Source: Saccharina japonica (lineage: Eukaryota > Sar > Phaeophyceae > Laminariales > Laminariaceae). Taken from it: DNA of 64,000 nucleotides. Of the stretch, positions 33,112 to 45,500 are shown in pieces; positions within the stretch are counted from its first letter, which is position 1; every line of letters starts with the position of its first letter. Below the pieces are notes generated by a model. It saw only the letters and a program-made list of their open reading frames with translations, was not told where the DNA came from and ran no database searches. The stretch covers positions 124,001 to 188,000 of the forward strand of contig MEHQ01003952.1 in the NCBI GenBank assembly GCA_008828725.1, read 5' to 3'. The translations under genes were made by a program, and so were the position numbers.

Positions 33112-33731
33112 TCAGCACCTACGTCGTTTAATGCCCCGTAAACATGGCTGTCGCAGTGTCAATCCCTTCTGTTCAACGCATGGCTTCGTTTAGTGTTTCT
33201 AACATTGGAGTATAGCGGAGGTTCGGTGCGGGGGAATCAGCGGGGGGTTGTATCGGTTCCGTTGGACGTTGTGTTCGGGCGGAAAGTTCGCTTTAATTGT
33301 ATCCAGGTTTCATCGTGATTTCATCGCAGTGCCTCGTGCTTCGCTTAAAGTGTCGTTGGCATCTACACACCTTCATCTTGGTATAGCACACGAGGAACAG
33401 GGGAGAAAAGGCCCGTTCCGACAACACCTTCTCCTTTTCTCCCCTGTTCTTCGTGTGCCATACCAAGATGAAGGTGTGTAGATGTCAACGACACTTTAAG
33501 CGAAGCACGAGGCACTGCGATGAAATCACGATGAAACCTGGATACAACTAAAGCGAACTTTCCGCCCGAACACAACGTCCAACGGAACCGATACAACCCC
33601 CCGCTGATTCCCCCGCACCGAACCTCCGCTATTTTCCAATGTCAGAAACACTAAACGAAGCCATGCGTTCAACAGAAGGGATTGACACTGCGACAGCCAG
33701 TTTACGGGGCATTAAACGACGTAGGTGCTGA
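33112..33731. mobile_element. 0.62-kb foldback element
   Basis: Left arm about 33112-33410 and right arm about 33435-33731, near perfect, with a 25-base centre holding CCGTTCCGACAACACC. Outer motif TCAGCACCTACGTCG. The reverse complement of the centre recurs just outside the right arm (33735-33755), so the original repeat unit was longer. Confidence 0.8.
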
Positions 33732-33759
33732 AGGTGTTGTCGGAACGGTGTTAAAACAA

Positions 33760-35580
33760 AGATGTCTTCTCTTGTTGACGTTGAAGCTTGGTTCTGCAGA
33801 CGGTTTTGCACCCCTGGCATGCGTGAAATATAAGCACGTTGTCGCGGAAGCTGATGCCACATGCGATCGAGACGTACCTTAGTTTCAAGAACGCGGATAA
33901 CATTTGCATGGTATGTACAAGGGCAACATGGTGTCTAGGTTGCTTTTGACTGCGAGGTGCACTGCCATGGCCCGGAAGGTCTGTCCTCCTCCCGTGTCGT
34001 TCCGCCGAAGTACCTTAAACGTTGTTAGCCCTCGTGCAAACTTCGGAGAGTAATGAGCTTGGCCAACAAAGCACTAAATCAAGCAAACGCTACTTGTCTT
34101 GAGTAAACTTTTTTTCGACGGAATGGGTTTTGTCGCCAGCCCCCTGTCCACCACCAACAACGCCCTCGTGATCGCTTGCATTTCTGTGTCGGTTAAAGCT
34201 CCTACGTAAAGTGTGTAAGAAACATGCGGTTGTAGTACTACACAATAACTTGTACAGCACTACCACGTGGATCACCTTGGTGCGGATGCTACATTATGAC
34301 AACGTATGCCATTGTTATGCCCAGCGTCCCGTTGAGTACAGACTAGATGTGCGAATAATTCGAAATAAATATAAATTGGCCCTATACGTATGGGTTCGTG
34401 TCCTCGCTTTCTAGCGAATGACCGAATATGTGGGCTTATCACGGGTGGGTGCGGTGTTTGGTCACCAGGGTGTACATACATGAGTCGAAGAACAAATGTT
34501 AGCATTGATTTCAGAAACGTACTGACGATTGCAGCTAAATCTGCCAAGCGCGCACACCCGTCAACCCGCGGTTACATATATCCCACGGCTCTCAAACCAA
34601 CCATGACCACAGGCAGTCCAGAATATTTTCCGTTTCGTTAGTTCTGCCGCATACAAGGTAACCTACTCGTGTGCAGTACCGCGCCTTTGTTGGCTCATGC
34701 ACCGCACACGAGATGATATTTATGATCGCCATAGGGTGCACCGAATTCAAGCAGAGTACAAACCCCTACTGTTGGCTGGCAAGGCTTCAACGACACAAGA
34801 CATGGCGCCTTCCTACAGTGCAAACCACTACTACCACGACTGCTGCTACTGCTACTACTGTAGTACCACCATACTACTACACCGTAGTACGAATCGACGC
34901 CTTTTCATCTCGCTGCTGACATCCTAGGCGTCGTTGTCCTCGAACCATCACCTAATAGCCCCCCCGCCGATTATAGAAGGGACGGGGGCCTCGTCACCTA
35001 CTACGCGCCTCCTCGTTGACGTCCGGTATGGCGGGGTCCTCCGTCAGCAGATGTTTCATCTGCGTCTAGGGTGTCAACACCGCCTTTCCGTGTTGACGAT
35101 CTGGACGGCGCGCTGCCCGCATGGCACTGCCTGTGCGGCGAACTCTTGACGTCGTGGGTCAAGCGTTCCGCCGATTCTGCGCGTGCGCTCTGCCGCTCTG
35201 AGTGACAGTGTTGTATATCCGCCGCCTCGGCACCTCTCACCTCTTCTCATCATGTATGCCGGGCTCCTTCTGTCACGCCTCTTAGCATCCTGGATTCAGG
35301 AGTATTCCCTTTGCGGCCCGAAAAGCTTCTGTTTCGACCCCCTTCTATGCTGGGTCCTCGCAACACTTCGTATCTGCCCCCCCGGTGTTGTATGGGTCGT
35401 AGATTCCCCCTACGGACGTTCCATGTGGTACTCGGCTTCCTGTGTAGTGGGGCTGTCAAACCGGAGCTTTTGCGGCTAAGTCACCGTTCCGTGGATTGAA
35501 TAGTGAGGGTTTCCTGCCATCACCTCTGCATATTCTCATGTGCATGCATCGTGGATGGCAGGTATCTGTATAACTAATTT
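33760..35580. other. Intergenic, unclassified
   Basis: Includes CTACTG/TACTAC-rich sequence at 34825-34880 and a stretch at 34960-35500 with overlapping open frames on both strands but no recognised domain. Confidence 0.4.
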
Positions 35581-35588
35581 GGAATGAT

Positions 35589-35621
35589 GGCGTAGGGCGT
35601 AGGGCGTAGGGCGTAGGGCGT
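35589..35621. repeat. GTAGGGC heptamer tandem
   Basis: Five near-exact copies of GTAGGGC. The same motif recurs singly at 36607, 36921 and nearby. Confidence 0.85.
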
Positions 35622-36204
35622 AAGGTGTAGTATGTTTTTTTCACTTGGAATTAGTGTGGAGGAGCACCTGCTGTGGGCGGTGCCGGAAGCGCCCTGGGCC
35701 GTCTCGGCCCCGGATTTCGACGAGGGAGGGTGTGCTGGGGTGCGCGAGGGGCAAAACCTGGCCGCGGGTGGCGCGGCGGCCCGCGCTCGCCCCTGCACAA
35801 CCGGCGCCCCAACCTCCCTGCTGCTGCTTTACTTGCGTTGCGGGGTGTGTGTGGTTAGTATATAAGGGCTGTTCCGGCTAAACGAAGACATGACCGGGTA
35901 TTATATTCTCGGACACGCATGTTTTTGGGAGATTAATCCGGGTGCCCTATGACATCACCGATCGAGAGTTAGAACGGCCATCGACAGGAACGACGAGAAA
36001 AACGTGAGGCGGGCGCCGGGGGAGACAGGGTCGGAGAGGGGCTCTGGCCTCGACGGGTGGGGTCGGCGCGGGGGTGGCGAAGAGAGCGGCGTCGCTCGTA
36101 CACCGCGGCCCACAGCAGAAACCGCTCGAGATTTCTTGCAGGAGTTCGATTTTTTCCCGAAAACAATTTTCCCCGGGACCTCTGGACAGTGTTATTTGTG
36201 CATT

Positions 36205-36275
36205 TGTCAAAACTAGATACACCTACGCACTTTGAGCCATTTATAGATACACTTCGTAATGCACACCGGTAACGG
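36205..36275 (+). repeat. Fragment of the TIR family seen at 44088-44994
   Basis: ACACCTACGCACTTTGAGCC, then ATTTATAGATACACTTCGTA and ACACCGGTAACGG, match the end of that element. Confidence 0.75.
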
Positions 36276-36295
36276 CTTACTGCTGTACTACACTA

Positions 36296-36442
36296 CCGAC
36301 TACTACTACTACTACTACTACTACGCTGCGACTACTGCTGTACGTACTGGACAGTTTTGTTTTTCATTTTTTCTCCATTATATTTATTTTTTGGGAGACC
36401 ATTGGTCATTGATTGTACCAATACTATCATACACTACTACTG

Positions 36443-36507
<65 letters not shown>

Positions 36508-36552
36508 CTACTCCTACTCCTACTCCTACTACTACTACTACTACTACTACTG
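36296..36552. repeat. (CTA)n microsatellites
   Basis: Runs at 36298-36331 and about 36433-36552, with a CTC/CTA variant block inside. The polyleucine or polythreonine frames over it are by-products. Confidence 0.95.
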
Positions 36553-36751
36553 CTGCTGTGCTGCTGTGTAATGATTTGGAATGATGTACGGAGGGCGTAT
36601 ATAGGGCGTAGGGTGTTGTACGGCGTAGGATGTTGTACGGCGTAGGATGCATTTTTCAGTTGGAACAAGCGTTGAGGAACGTCTGCTGTGGGCGGGGCCG
36701 AGGGAGGGTGTGCTGGGGTGCGCAAGGGGCGAAAACCGGCCCTTGCGTGAC

Positions 36752-36759
36752 TACTGCTG

Positions 36760-36802
<43 letters not shown>

Positions 36803-36817
36803 CACTACTACTACTAT

Positions 36818-36849
<32 letters not shown>

Positions 36850-36870
36850 AACTACTACTACTGCCTTACG
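36752..36870. repeat. (CTA)n microsatellite
   Basis: Nearly uninterrupted CTA repeats with a few CAC variants. Confidence 0.95.
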
Positions 36871-37169
36871 TACTGCTGTGCTGCTGTGTAATGATTTCGA
36901 ATGATGAAGGGCGTATATAGGGCGTAGGGTGTTGTACGGCGTAGGGTGTTGTAGGCCTTAGTATGTCTTTTTACTTGGGACTAGTGTGGAAGAACGTCTG
37001 CTGTGGGCGGTCCCGGGAGCGCCCTGGGCCGTCTCGGCCCCGGATTTCGACGGGAGAGGGTGTGCTGGAGTGCGCAAGGGGCGAAACCGGCCCTCGGGTG
37101 GCACGGCGGCCCGCGCTCGCCCAGGCACGACGGGCGCCCTAACCTCCCTGCGGCTGCTGTTCTTTCGTT

Positions 37170-37720
37170 TGGGGGGGGGGGGGGGGTGGCAGTTGATTGA
37201 CACACAACATGATACGCAACCATATGCCACATTTAAACAACGTGTAATACCATATACAGCACTGTGTACGCGTACTGCTGTACACAATAATCACTCCGTA
37301 CCATCGACCGCGCGCCCGCCGCCGCTCGGTCGAGCGCGGCCCAACGCCGCTCGTCGACCGTGGGCGGCCTTTGCGCCGCCCTCGTCGATCGCCCGCCCCG
37401 CGGTCCCCCCCGCCCCCGTGGGGGGGGGGGGGGTGGCAAGTTGATTGTACTACACAACATGTTACTGTTGCATAAACAACCATGTACCACATTTAAACAA
37501 CGTGTATACTATATACAGCACTGTGTCCCGTACTGCTGTAGACAATAACCACTCCGTACCATCGTCCGCGCGGCCGCCGCTCGGTCGTCCGCGTGCCCGT
37601 CGCCGCTCGGTCGACCGTGCGCCCGACGCCGCTCGGTCGACCGTGGCGGCCTTGCGCCGCCCTCGTCGATCGCCCCCCGCCGCCGCTCGCTCTAACGCTC
37701 GCCCGCCGTCGCCCTTGTAT
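37170..37720. repeat. G-run and CGCCGCTCGGTCG repeat block
   Basis: Two tandem copies (about 37170-37330 and 37420-37575) of a poly-G run followed by GTGGCAGTTGATTG...ACATTTAAACAACGTGTA, then GC-rich GCCGCCGCTCGGTCG units to about 37700. Confidence 0.75.
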
Positions 37721-37797
37721 ATATTATAGGTCCTTGCATCCCCTCACTTTATCTCGCTCGGCGTTGTAGGTCGCGGGGTCGGGCTGCCACCATAATT

Positions 37798-38244
37798 GGC
37801 TCCATTTATCACCCATGCTCCCACTCACAAGGTGCAGAAACATAATCAGCCCTCACCAGAAGCCACCGGAGGCCGTGAGCGCGAAGCGCGAACCCTAAAT
37901 CGAGAGCTCCAAGCGCGAACCGTCCTCCTACGTATCGGTCGTGGGATCAGGGTTCTTGGTGCACTACGACTACACAGCAGTAGTAAAACCTATACCAAAT
38001 ACCTATATAATATTCTGGGTGTGCGATAAATTTGCACCCATAATATTATATATAGGTTTTACTGTGTACTCGTAGTGCACCAAGAACCCTGATCCCACGA
38101 CCGATACGTAGGATGGCGATTCGACGGCTCGCGCTTCGCGCTCACGATTCACGGTTCACGCTTCGCGCTCATGGCCTCTGGCGGCTCCTGCGGAGGGCTG
38201 ATTATATTTCTGCACCTCGTGGGTGAGAGCAGGGTGAAATGGGA
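37798..38244. mobile_element. 0.45-kb foldback element
   Basis: Left arm about 37798-38020 and right arm about 38025-38244, meeting at TGGGTGTGCG / TTTGCACCCA. Shared motifs are CACAAGGTGCAGAAA, GAGCGCGAAGCGC and GGGATCAGGGTTCTTGGTGC. Confidence 0.75.
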
Positions 38245-38309
38245 TCAGGCACGGGTGGGATCAGGTCCCGGTGGGAGCAGGGTGCGAAGGGGGGTCAGGG
38301 TGTTACCAT

Positions 38310-38612
38310 GCTCCCACCCGGACCTGATCGCACCCTTGATCCTATTTGGCACCCTGTTCCCACCCACAAGGTGCAGAAATATAATCAGCCCTCTGCAGGA
38401 GCCTCCGGAGGGCGTGAGCGCGAAGCGCAAACCGTAAATCGAGAACTCGAAGCGCGGACCATCCTCCCACGTATCGGTCGTGGAATCAGAGTTCTTGGTT
38501 CACTACGTACGAGTACACAGTAAAAACAAAACCTACCAGGTATACGAATAAATAAGCTGGATGTGCAGGGATGTGCAATAATTTTGCACCCAGCTGGGTG
38601 CAAGGAAGGTTT
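38310..38612 (+). repeat. Third arm of the same foldback family
   Basis: Repeats the left-arm order (CACAAGGTGCAGAAATATAA, GAGCGCGAAGCGC, CGTATCGGTCGTGG, GTTCTTGGT), with a different end (GCACCCAGCTGGGTGC). Confidence 0.75.
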
Positions 38613-39401
38613 TCGCAACTACAGCACTATGTCGTGCGATTATTTGCAGGTGGAAAATCAAATCCGACTTCCTTCCGTTTTCGATCATCAAAATACAAGG
38701 GCGAAAAACAGAAGCGAAAACGAGCCAGCGGTTGAGGTGGAGCACCACCAGGGGTGCACCACCAGGCTGGGGTAGACGCGGCGCCTAGCCCCGAAAAATG
38801 AGGAGAGTGTGTTCACATGGCTAGCCGGCCATACCCTGCTGCTGCAGTGGCACCCGTAGTCGGGAGCGCGAGATCTGTGCTGGATAAGATACGGGTGCTG
38901 TGCAAAACGTTTCACCGCTTGCTACAACAACAGATTATATCCGGGTGTACAACAGCACGCATCTCAACTTGAACGGCCCCATGCGCCACGGTATTGGCTG
39001 CAGCTTTGAACATTGCATTGCTTGGCACCAGCGGCATGTTGTTCGCGCACTGTCTGCTCTCTGTCTTCTGGCTGTCTAGTCTACGGGGCGTTCGTAGCTG
39101 CGGTTGTCGTCATGATCTCTCTTCTCGCTGGGCTGTTCGAATTTCGAAAAATAAAAGGAAAAATATCCCATCGCGGTCTCCTTGGTTTCGCTTCGTCTGT
39201 TTCGCCAATCAGAGGGAGTGAATTTTCCTATCTCATTTTAGGTTTTGTTTCAAATTCAAAACTCTCCGTTTGTATGGGTCCTTTTCACTGTACCACAACC
39301 ACTACACGGCAGGCAGTAGCAGGTGGGTGAACAAGGAAGAGGAACAGATATACAGCAGAGGAACACACCAGGCACACCGGCGAAATACGTAATTGGCCTC
39401 A
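38613..39401. other. Upstream region of copy B
   Basis: Directly before the copy B start codon, so any proximal promoter and 5' leader should lie here. A short direct repeat GGTGGAGCACCACCAGG / GGTGCACCACCAGG (38735-38770) is the only structure noticed. Confidence 0.4.
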
Positions 39402-39593
39402 ATGATCTCTGCCAAGCGAGGTTTGCTCCCTAAGGAATGCGACGCCGAGTCGCAAGGGTTCTGCGACACTACACCTCCGTGCCCCAGCCCCCACATCGAT
39501 GGATCCGGACAGGGGGAACTTGCTGCTCAAGCTCCCACCGACAACGCATGGGCCATCGCGTTCAAATTAAATGTGGTCGTCACCTTGCTGCTG
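39402..39593 (+). CDS. Copy B exon 1 (start codon, first membrane segment)
   Basis: First ATG after an in-frame TAA (39390-39392). It encodes 64 residues ending AWAIAFKLNVVVTLLL at donor CTGCTG|GTGAGA, phase 0. Length and phase equal those of copy A exon 1, although the N-terminal sequences have diverged strongly. Confidence 0.8.
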
Positions 39594-42500
39594 GTGAGAC
39601 CGAGATGTACGTAGTACGTGCTACTGCTGGACTGTACAGTAGTACTGTAGTACCACTGCTGTACTGCTACTCGTACTCCTGTTCAGAATATATTTGATGT
39701 CGCGCACGCGGCAGTGCTGCCTGTAAAAAGGTATGGGTTCGCCGACACGAAACTCCAACCTTACCAGCCTCATCGTACTACTACTGTAGTACGTACAGTA
39801 GTAGTACGTAGTACGTAGTGCCATCCTTCAACACCCTAGAGCCCCATTGTACCCCAAGTAACAACCACCATCGTTGTGGCGCTCGCCGCTCAGCACGAAT
39901 TGTATCCGGTTCTCTTTTGAGTCGCATCCCTGGAAGAGTGAGGCTTACGTACAGCAGTACTGTAGTACTGGCTGTAGTACTGTAGTACAGGACACCTACT
40001 CGTAGTGAGCAACAGACAGGCCTGGACAGGCTGATGATGAAGCTAGCCTCGGATTCAAGAGAGGAAATAAATAGGAGATTCGGAAGTCGATACTTTGAAA
40101 TTAAAGTGAAGCACCACCTCTCAAATAAGAAATCCAGCCTGGACTGTAGATTTCCTGTTTCTTATTTGGTGTCCTGTTCTGTGTGATATTCATATGATGT
40201 CCTGTTGAGCTTTGTTCTTTTTTTTCGAGGGCCTAAACTACGCTGTGTGGTGTGGTGCGTGTCGTTTGGCGGGCATCCGCACCGTAGGTCACAGCGCAGC
40301 AGCAACAAACCCAATAGCCAAAACACAGCAAGCAGCGCGCAGCTTCCATTTTCATACATATGTTGCCCTCTTATTCTACAACGGGCAAGCCGTCGGCGGG
40401 CGCAGAGCAAGGCTGGCCGCATTACACTGCCGCGCGTCAACACCACCGTACTCCACAGCTCCCGTTTCGAGCCTTTAGTGCTCTCTGCGGCGGTCGGTTT
40501 GTTTCTACGGGTGACAGGCTATTAAATAAAATTATTATAAATACGTCAGCTGTGAGTTCAACCGATTGAATAGTAGATACTCAACTTTGCGAGCTGCGTA
40601 GAAATTTTGTTCTATGTGTTATTTGTGGTATTGGTGTAGGTTTCGTGATGTACTAGGAGCCTGGTAGTTACTACTCGATTTTATAATAAGCTGTTCGCGC
40701 GTGCGATGTGTTTATTCCTCGTTCAGGATACTAAAGAGTTTCGGAAAAAAAAATGAAAACAAAAAAGTCGATGCTCATGCTGGTGCCCATGAATGGCGGG
40801 GTATTTGTCCAGGATTATTACGACTTGCTCATGTTTGGGGATTGCCAAGTCATCATCGACACGACTTTTTTGCAGCAGGCGAACCACAAAGTCGAGTGAG
40901 AAACATGTGACTACCGCACGAAATGCCATGAACTTCCGGTCGACCACGGTGCTCCACCAGCTTCCGCCGTGACCTTCTCCCTCCGCTCCTCCTCCCGTAT
41001 CAATTTCCCCACGGTCGTTGCCTTCCTCCTTGCCGTCGTCCAACTCATCGAGGTTGTGTGCGTACGCATCGTGCATTTTTTCCCCTTTGTTTCCATTTCC
41101 AACAGCGCGAACACATCCTTCACATCCCCACCCCGTCTTGCCCGCCTGGCCTGAAATCAGACCTACCTGCTGCTGTGCTGCTTTCGACACCACAGCAGCA
41201 GTATCACGAAGCCACGACTGGATGGGGCAGGCGGCGAGCCCTGCCGCTCTACGATTTAGCGCCGAGTGGGTACTCGCCTCTCCCACATCCTCCTCGCGGT
41301 CTCCCAGCTTTGAGGTTGCGTGCCGGTGTCTGTTTGCTCTCGTACGAGTACGTACCCATCATTTCTCCTTCCAGCAGAACACTACTTTCCCCGCCACGGC
41401 ATCACCAGCCGACCACTCGTTCAAGGAAGATGGCGCGCCCTGTCACCGTACGCTGTGGTGGCGTGTCATGCATCCCAGGCTGCTGTAGTGGCGGTGCAGG
41501 CACCCTGATACCGCCTGTGTTCTGTACCATGACCACAACCCTGCGCAGCTTGACTGCTCATGCCTGGACTCCATTTTTCGACCCTTTTCTTTGCATGTTT
41601 GAGCAAGAACTAAAAACAATCGGCCCATGGAAAAAAGGTAGCCGTCAACGTCTTTTATGCGGCGAGACTTCGGCCGTCTTTGATCAACCACGTCCATGAG
41701 CAAGTTTTGTTCCACTTTTTTTTTCCGAAACTCTCTATTAAATAAAATTATTATAAATACTCTCTATTGTCGGGAGTCGGGACACCCAATGTGCTGCTTG
41801 CCGCTACTTGCTCCTGCTACTGCGTGTGCTGTTGGTCCACTGCTGCTGTGAGCTACTCGTACGAGTATAGCTGAGTATCATATGTATGGGAAGTGATAAA
41901 TGTGCCCCCGGGGGCAGATTTCTTAACGACGCCCCCGGGGGACCTTTTAGCTTATTGCGCCCCCGGAATTGGGGCTGAATACACAGCACATCACCACGAG
42001 CGATTACGATGACCGTAGGGGAGCAGACCTGTCTGGGAATTGTCTAGACCTGTCTGGGAATTGTCTACTATTATGTGCTGCTGCGGTGTGTGCAGTAGTT
42101 CCGCCGGTCATCGCGTTTCGCGCAATATACAGACGGCTTTTCGTGTTGCCGATGCTCAGGATCTTTCCAGGCATTGGTTTTGGGTGCAACATCAAGCTAA
42201 AAGTGCCTCTACATGATGCACGCGCCACGAGCGATGACGACGGCCGTAGGGCATTTTCTACGGCATGTGCTGCTGTGATGTATGCAGTAATGCCGCCAGG
42301 TATCGCTTCTCGCTCGAAATACAGACGTGTTCGTGTTCTCTTATTCGAAGGCTTTTTTTTGGGGGCACATCAGGCTAAAAGTGCCTCCGAAAGCAGACTA
42401 CATACATGAAGCACGCTACTACGACCGAGTACAACGATCGTAAGGCACCAGACTTCTCTGGAACTTGTCTACGGTATGTGCTGCTGAGGCCGGTGCACTA

Positions 42501-45500
42501 GTTCCGCCGGCCATCGCTTCTCGCTCGATATACATACGTGGTCGTGTTCTCGATACCGAGGATAATCTCCAGGCCATTTCTGGGGGCGCACCACGCTAAA
42601 GGTGCCTCCGGAAATAGGCTGCATGAAGCACGCCACCACGAGCGATCACGACGATCGTACGGCACCTGCCTATTAATAGCAATTGCCTGCGGTATTTGCT
42701 GCTGCGGTGTGTACAGTAGTTCCGCCTGTCGCTGCTTCTCGCTCGACGTACGTATGGGTTCGTGTTCTCGACACTGAGGATCTCTCCAGGCCTTTTTTGG
42801 GGGCGCACCAAGCTAAAGGTGACCCCGGAAATAGGTTGCATGAAGCACGCCACCACGAGTGATGACGACGACCGTACGGCACCAGACCTTTTTGCACGGA
42901 TGTACACTATTTGTTTTTTTGGCGGTATGCCGTGGCATTACCATGGTACGAACCACGACATGCCATGGTATGCCAAGGCATGCCGTGGAAGCCCATAGCG
43001 TTAGGGTTAGGGTTAGGGTTAGGGTTAGTGGTGCCGTGGGGTTCGTGCCGTCGCATTCCGTGGCATTCCGTGGCATGCCATGACAAGCATTCCGTGGCAT
43101 GCCATGACAATGCCCATGACATGCCATGACATGCATGCCACGGAATGCCATGGCATGCCGCCAAAAAAGCACATAATGTACATCCCTCCTTTTTTGGGGG
43201 TTGTCTATACGGCATGTGCTACTGCTGTGGTGTATGCAGTATATTTTCACCGGTTACCGCGTCTCGCTCGATATACAGATGGGTTCGTATTCGCGGTACT
43301 CTTTATTTTTGCAGGCATTGTTTTGGGGGCACATGAAGCTAAGCGTGCCTCCGAAAACAAACTCGTACGCGAAGCACGCCACCTCGAGCGAACACGACCA
43401 TCGTACTTCACCACACCCGTCTAGGGATTGCCAGCGACATATGCTGCTGTGGGGTGTGCAGTTATTCAGCCTGTCGTAGCTTCTCGCTCGATGTACAGAC
43501 AGGTTCGTGTTCTCGATACTGAGGATCGCTCCAGTTTTTTTTTGGGGGCGCACCAAGCTAAAGGTGTCTCCGAAAAAAGCATCAAGCACGCCACCTCTCG
43601 ATCACGACGATCGCAGGGCACTAGAGCTGTCTTGGGATTGTCTGCGGCATGTGCTGCTGCGGTGTGTGAGTAGTAACGAATGTGAGCGCTTCTCGCGCGA
43701 TATGCAGACGAGTTCGTGTGTTTCAACTAAACTCCTGGAAGGTCCGACCCATATGGGATTGAAACTCCGGAACCGACTCTTGGTTACATTCGAGGGTACC
43801 ACTACTCTGTAGCCCACAAAAGCGAGTATGCCTTGCGAAAATGACGGGCGTGACAATACAAATTAGTACGAGTACGAAAATATGTATATATGTATGATAG
43901 AAAGTACAATGTTCTCCTGCTGTAAAACAGGCCAAACATGTAGAGAACACAACGGCACAAGGGATGGTGCGTCCGGATTTTTCCTCGGGGCATATTCATA
44001 TGGAGCATGGAGCAGAAAGAAGGCACCAAGAGAAAGCCGTTTCACGTCGTCTTTTCTCGTATGCTTTTACCGAATCGGCAGACAATTTGGTAAGGTTAAT
44101 GTTGGGGCATTAGCCAAAAAATAGGTATACCTACGCACTTTGAGCCATTTATAGGTACACTGCATAATGTACACCGGAAACGGTTTCCTGGCCTGCCTGA
44201 TATTAGGCCTGCCCTCCATTGTACCTACAAATGGCTCAAAATGTGTAGTAGGTACATCTATCATCGGCTACTCATTTTACGTATCGCCTATTTTCGGCTT
44301 CAACTGTACATAAAAAATGGCTTGAACGATCACTTTTTGGCAACTGAACTATAGACAGACGGCCACACCAGATGCCGAGACTGTCAACCAGACCGTCACT
44401 GTTTTCCTAATATATATGTTCACCCACGCTTGCTATGGAATGTTGTTCCGGACCGCGCCAACGGCTGATTATTCAGACACCCTTAACTGTATGGTATTAC
44501 TGTGTACACGTATATATAAACCAAAGTAGCTCTTACTATTGTAGTACTGCAGTACAGAGTACTCGTGCTATGTATTGTACTTTCAGCTTAATGGCATAGA
44601 CAGTCTCGTCATTTATGTTTCTCCGCATCACGATCACGCCCATTAAAGTAATGTGGCACAAACGACTAATATTACATCTGGTTAACCGGCACGGTCGGCT
44701 GGTTGACAGCCCCGGCATCTGATGGGGCCGTCTGTCTATATTTCAGTTGCCAAAAAGTGATCGTTCGAGCCATTTATAGGTACACTTGACGCCAAAAATA
44801 GGTGATACGTAAACTGAATTGCCGATTATAGGTGTACCTACGCACTTTGAGCCATTGTAAGGCACAATGGAGCGCAAGCCAAGTATCAGGCGGGCCAGCC
44901 GTTTCCGGGGTACATTACGCAGTGTACCTATACATGGCTCAAAGTGCATACTCGTACCTGTTTTAGGCTAATGCCATTAATTTTACCAAAATACTTTTGC
45001 GCAAACACTCAAACAGGTGTTTCGATCGCCCGCTTGCCTGCTGTGCTGTTGTGATGCTGCGGCTGTTCTTCTGGTATTTTGTGTTCTTCCACGCCGTGAG
45101 CGGCGGTATCGACTGGGGGGCCTCGGTTTTCGTCCCCGGGCTGTTAGAGTTTGCCCTTTCTATATTTTCGAACCCCAGCCAATGAGCGATCGTCCAGTCC
45201 GGCAAGGTTTCCACAAAGTGCGGGGCGGTTTTGACCCGGGGAATCGTCAATTTCGTCCCCGGGTGGTCGAATTTGTCGAGATATGGAGGGATTTCCGAAC
45301 CGGGGATGGAGACCTATCGTCCCCGGGTGAGGGGTTGTGGATGCATAGCGGAGGGATTTCCGAACCGGGGATGGAGACCTATCGTCCCCGGGTGAGGGGT
45401 TGTGGATGCATAGCGGTATTACCGGTTCGGGGGTTATACTCTGTCGTCCCCGGGTGGCACTGGCTTTGTATACGAGCCCCAACCAATCAGCAATCATCCG

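Larger units (their letters stand above)
35622..37160. repeat. Three tandem copies of a GC-rich block, with CTA microsatellites between
   Basis: Blocks at about 35625-35850, 36640-36745 and 36955-37160 share TTGGAAYWAGYGTNGAGGA, CTGCTGTGGGCGG and GTGTGCTGGGGTGCGC. The middle copy is truncated. Each is preceded by GGGCGTAGGGTGTTGTA-type sequence. Confidence 0.8.
42040..43735 (+). repeat. Tandem array, about 210-bp unit, seven units
   Basis: The anchor GTGCTGCTGCGGTGTGTGCAG recurs at about 42075, 42261, 42475, 42693, 43213, 43439 and 43648. Each unit also carries CGCTCGATATACAGACG, a TGGGGGCACA...AAGCTAAA stretch and CGAGCGATGACGACGACCGT. One unit is interrupted by a 300-bp insertion. Confidence 0.88.

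Noticed and set aside
36259-36645. Polyleucine and polythreonine frames
   Set aside because: Direct translation of the CTA microsatellite; no gene context.
40723-41286. Firm assignment of this ORF to a Harbinger-type transposase
   Set aside because: Only a vague resemblance in an aromatic stretch. No catalytic Asp/Glu triad could be placed.
42893-43196. True chromosome end at the TTAGGG tract
   Set aside because: The tandem array continues on both sides of the insertion, so the tract is internal.
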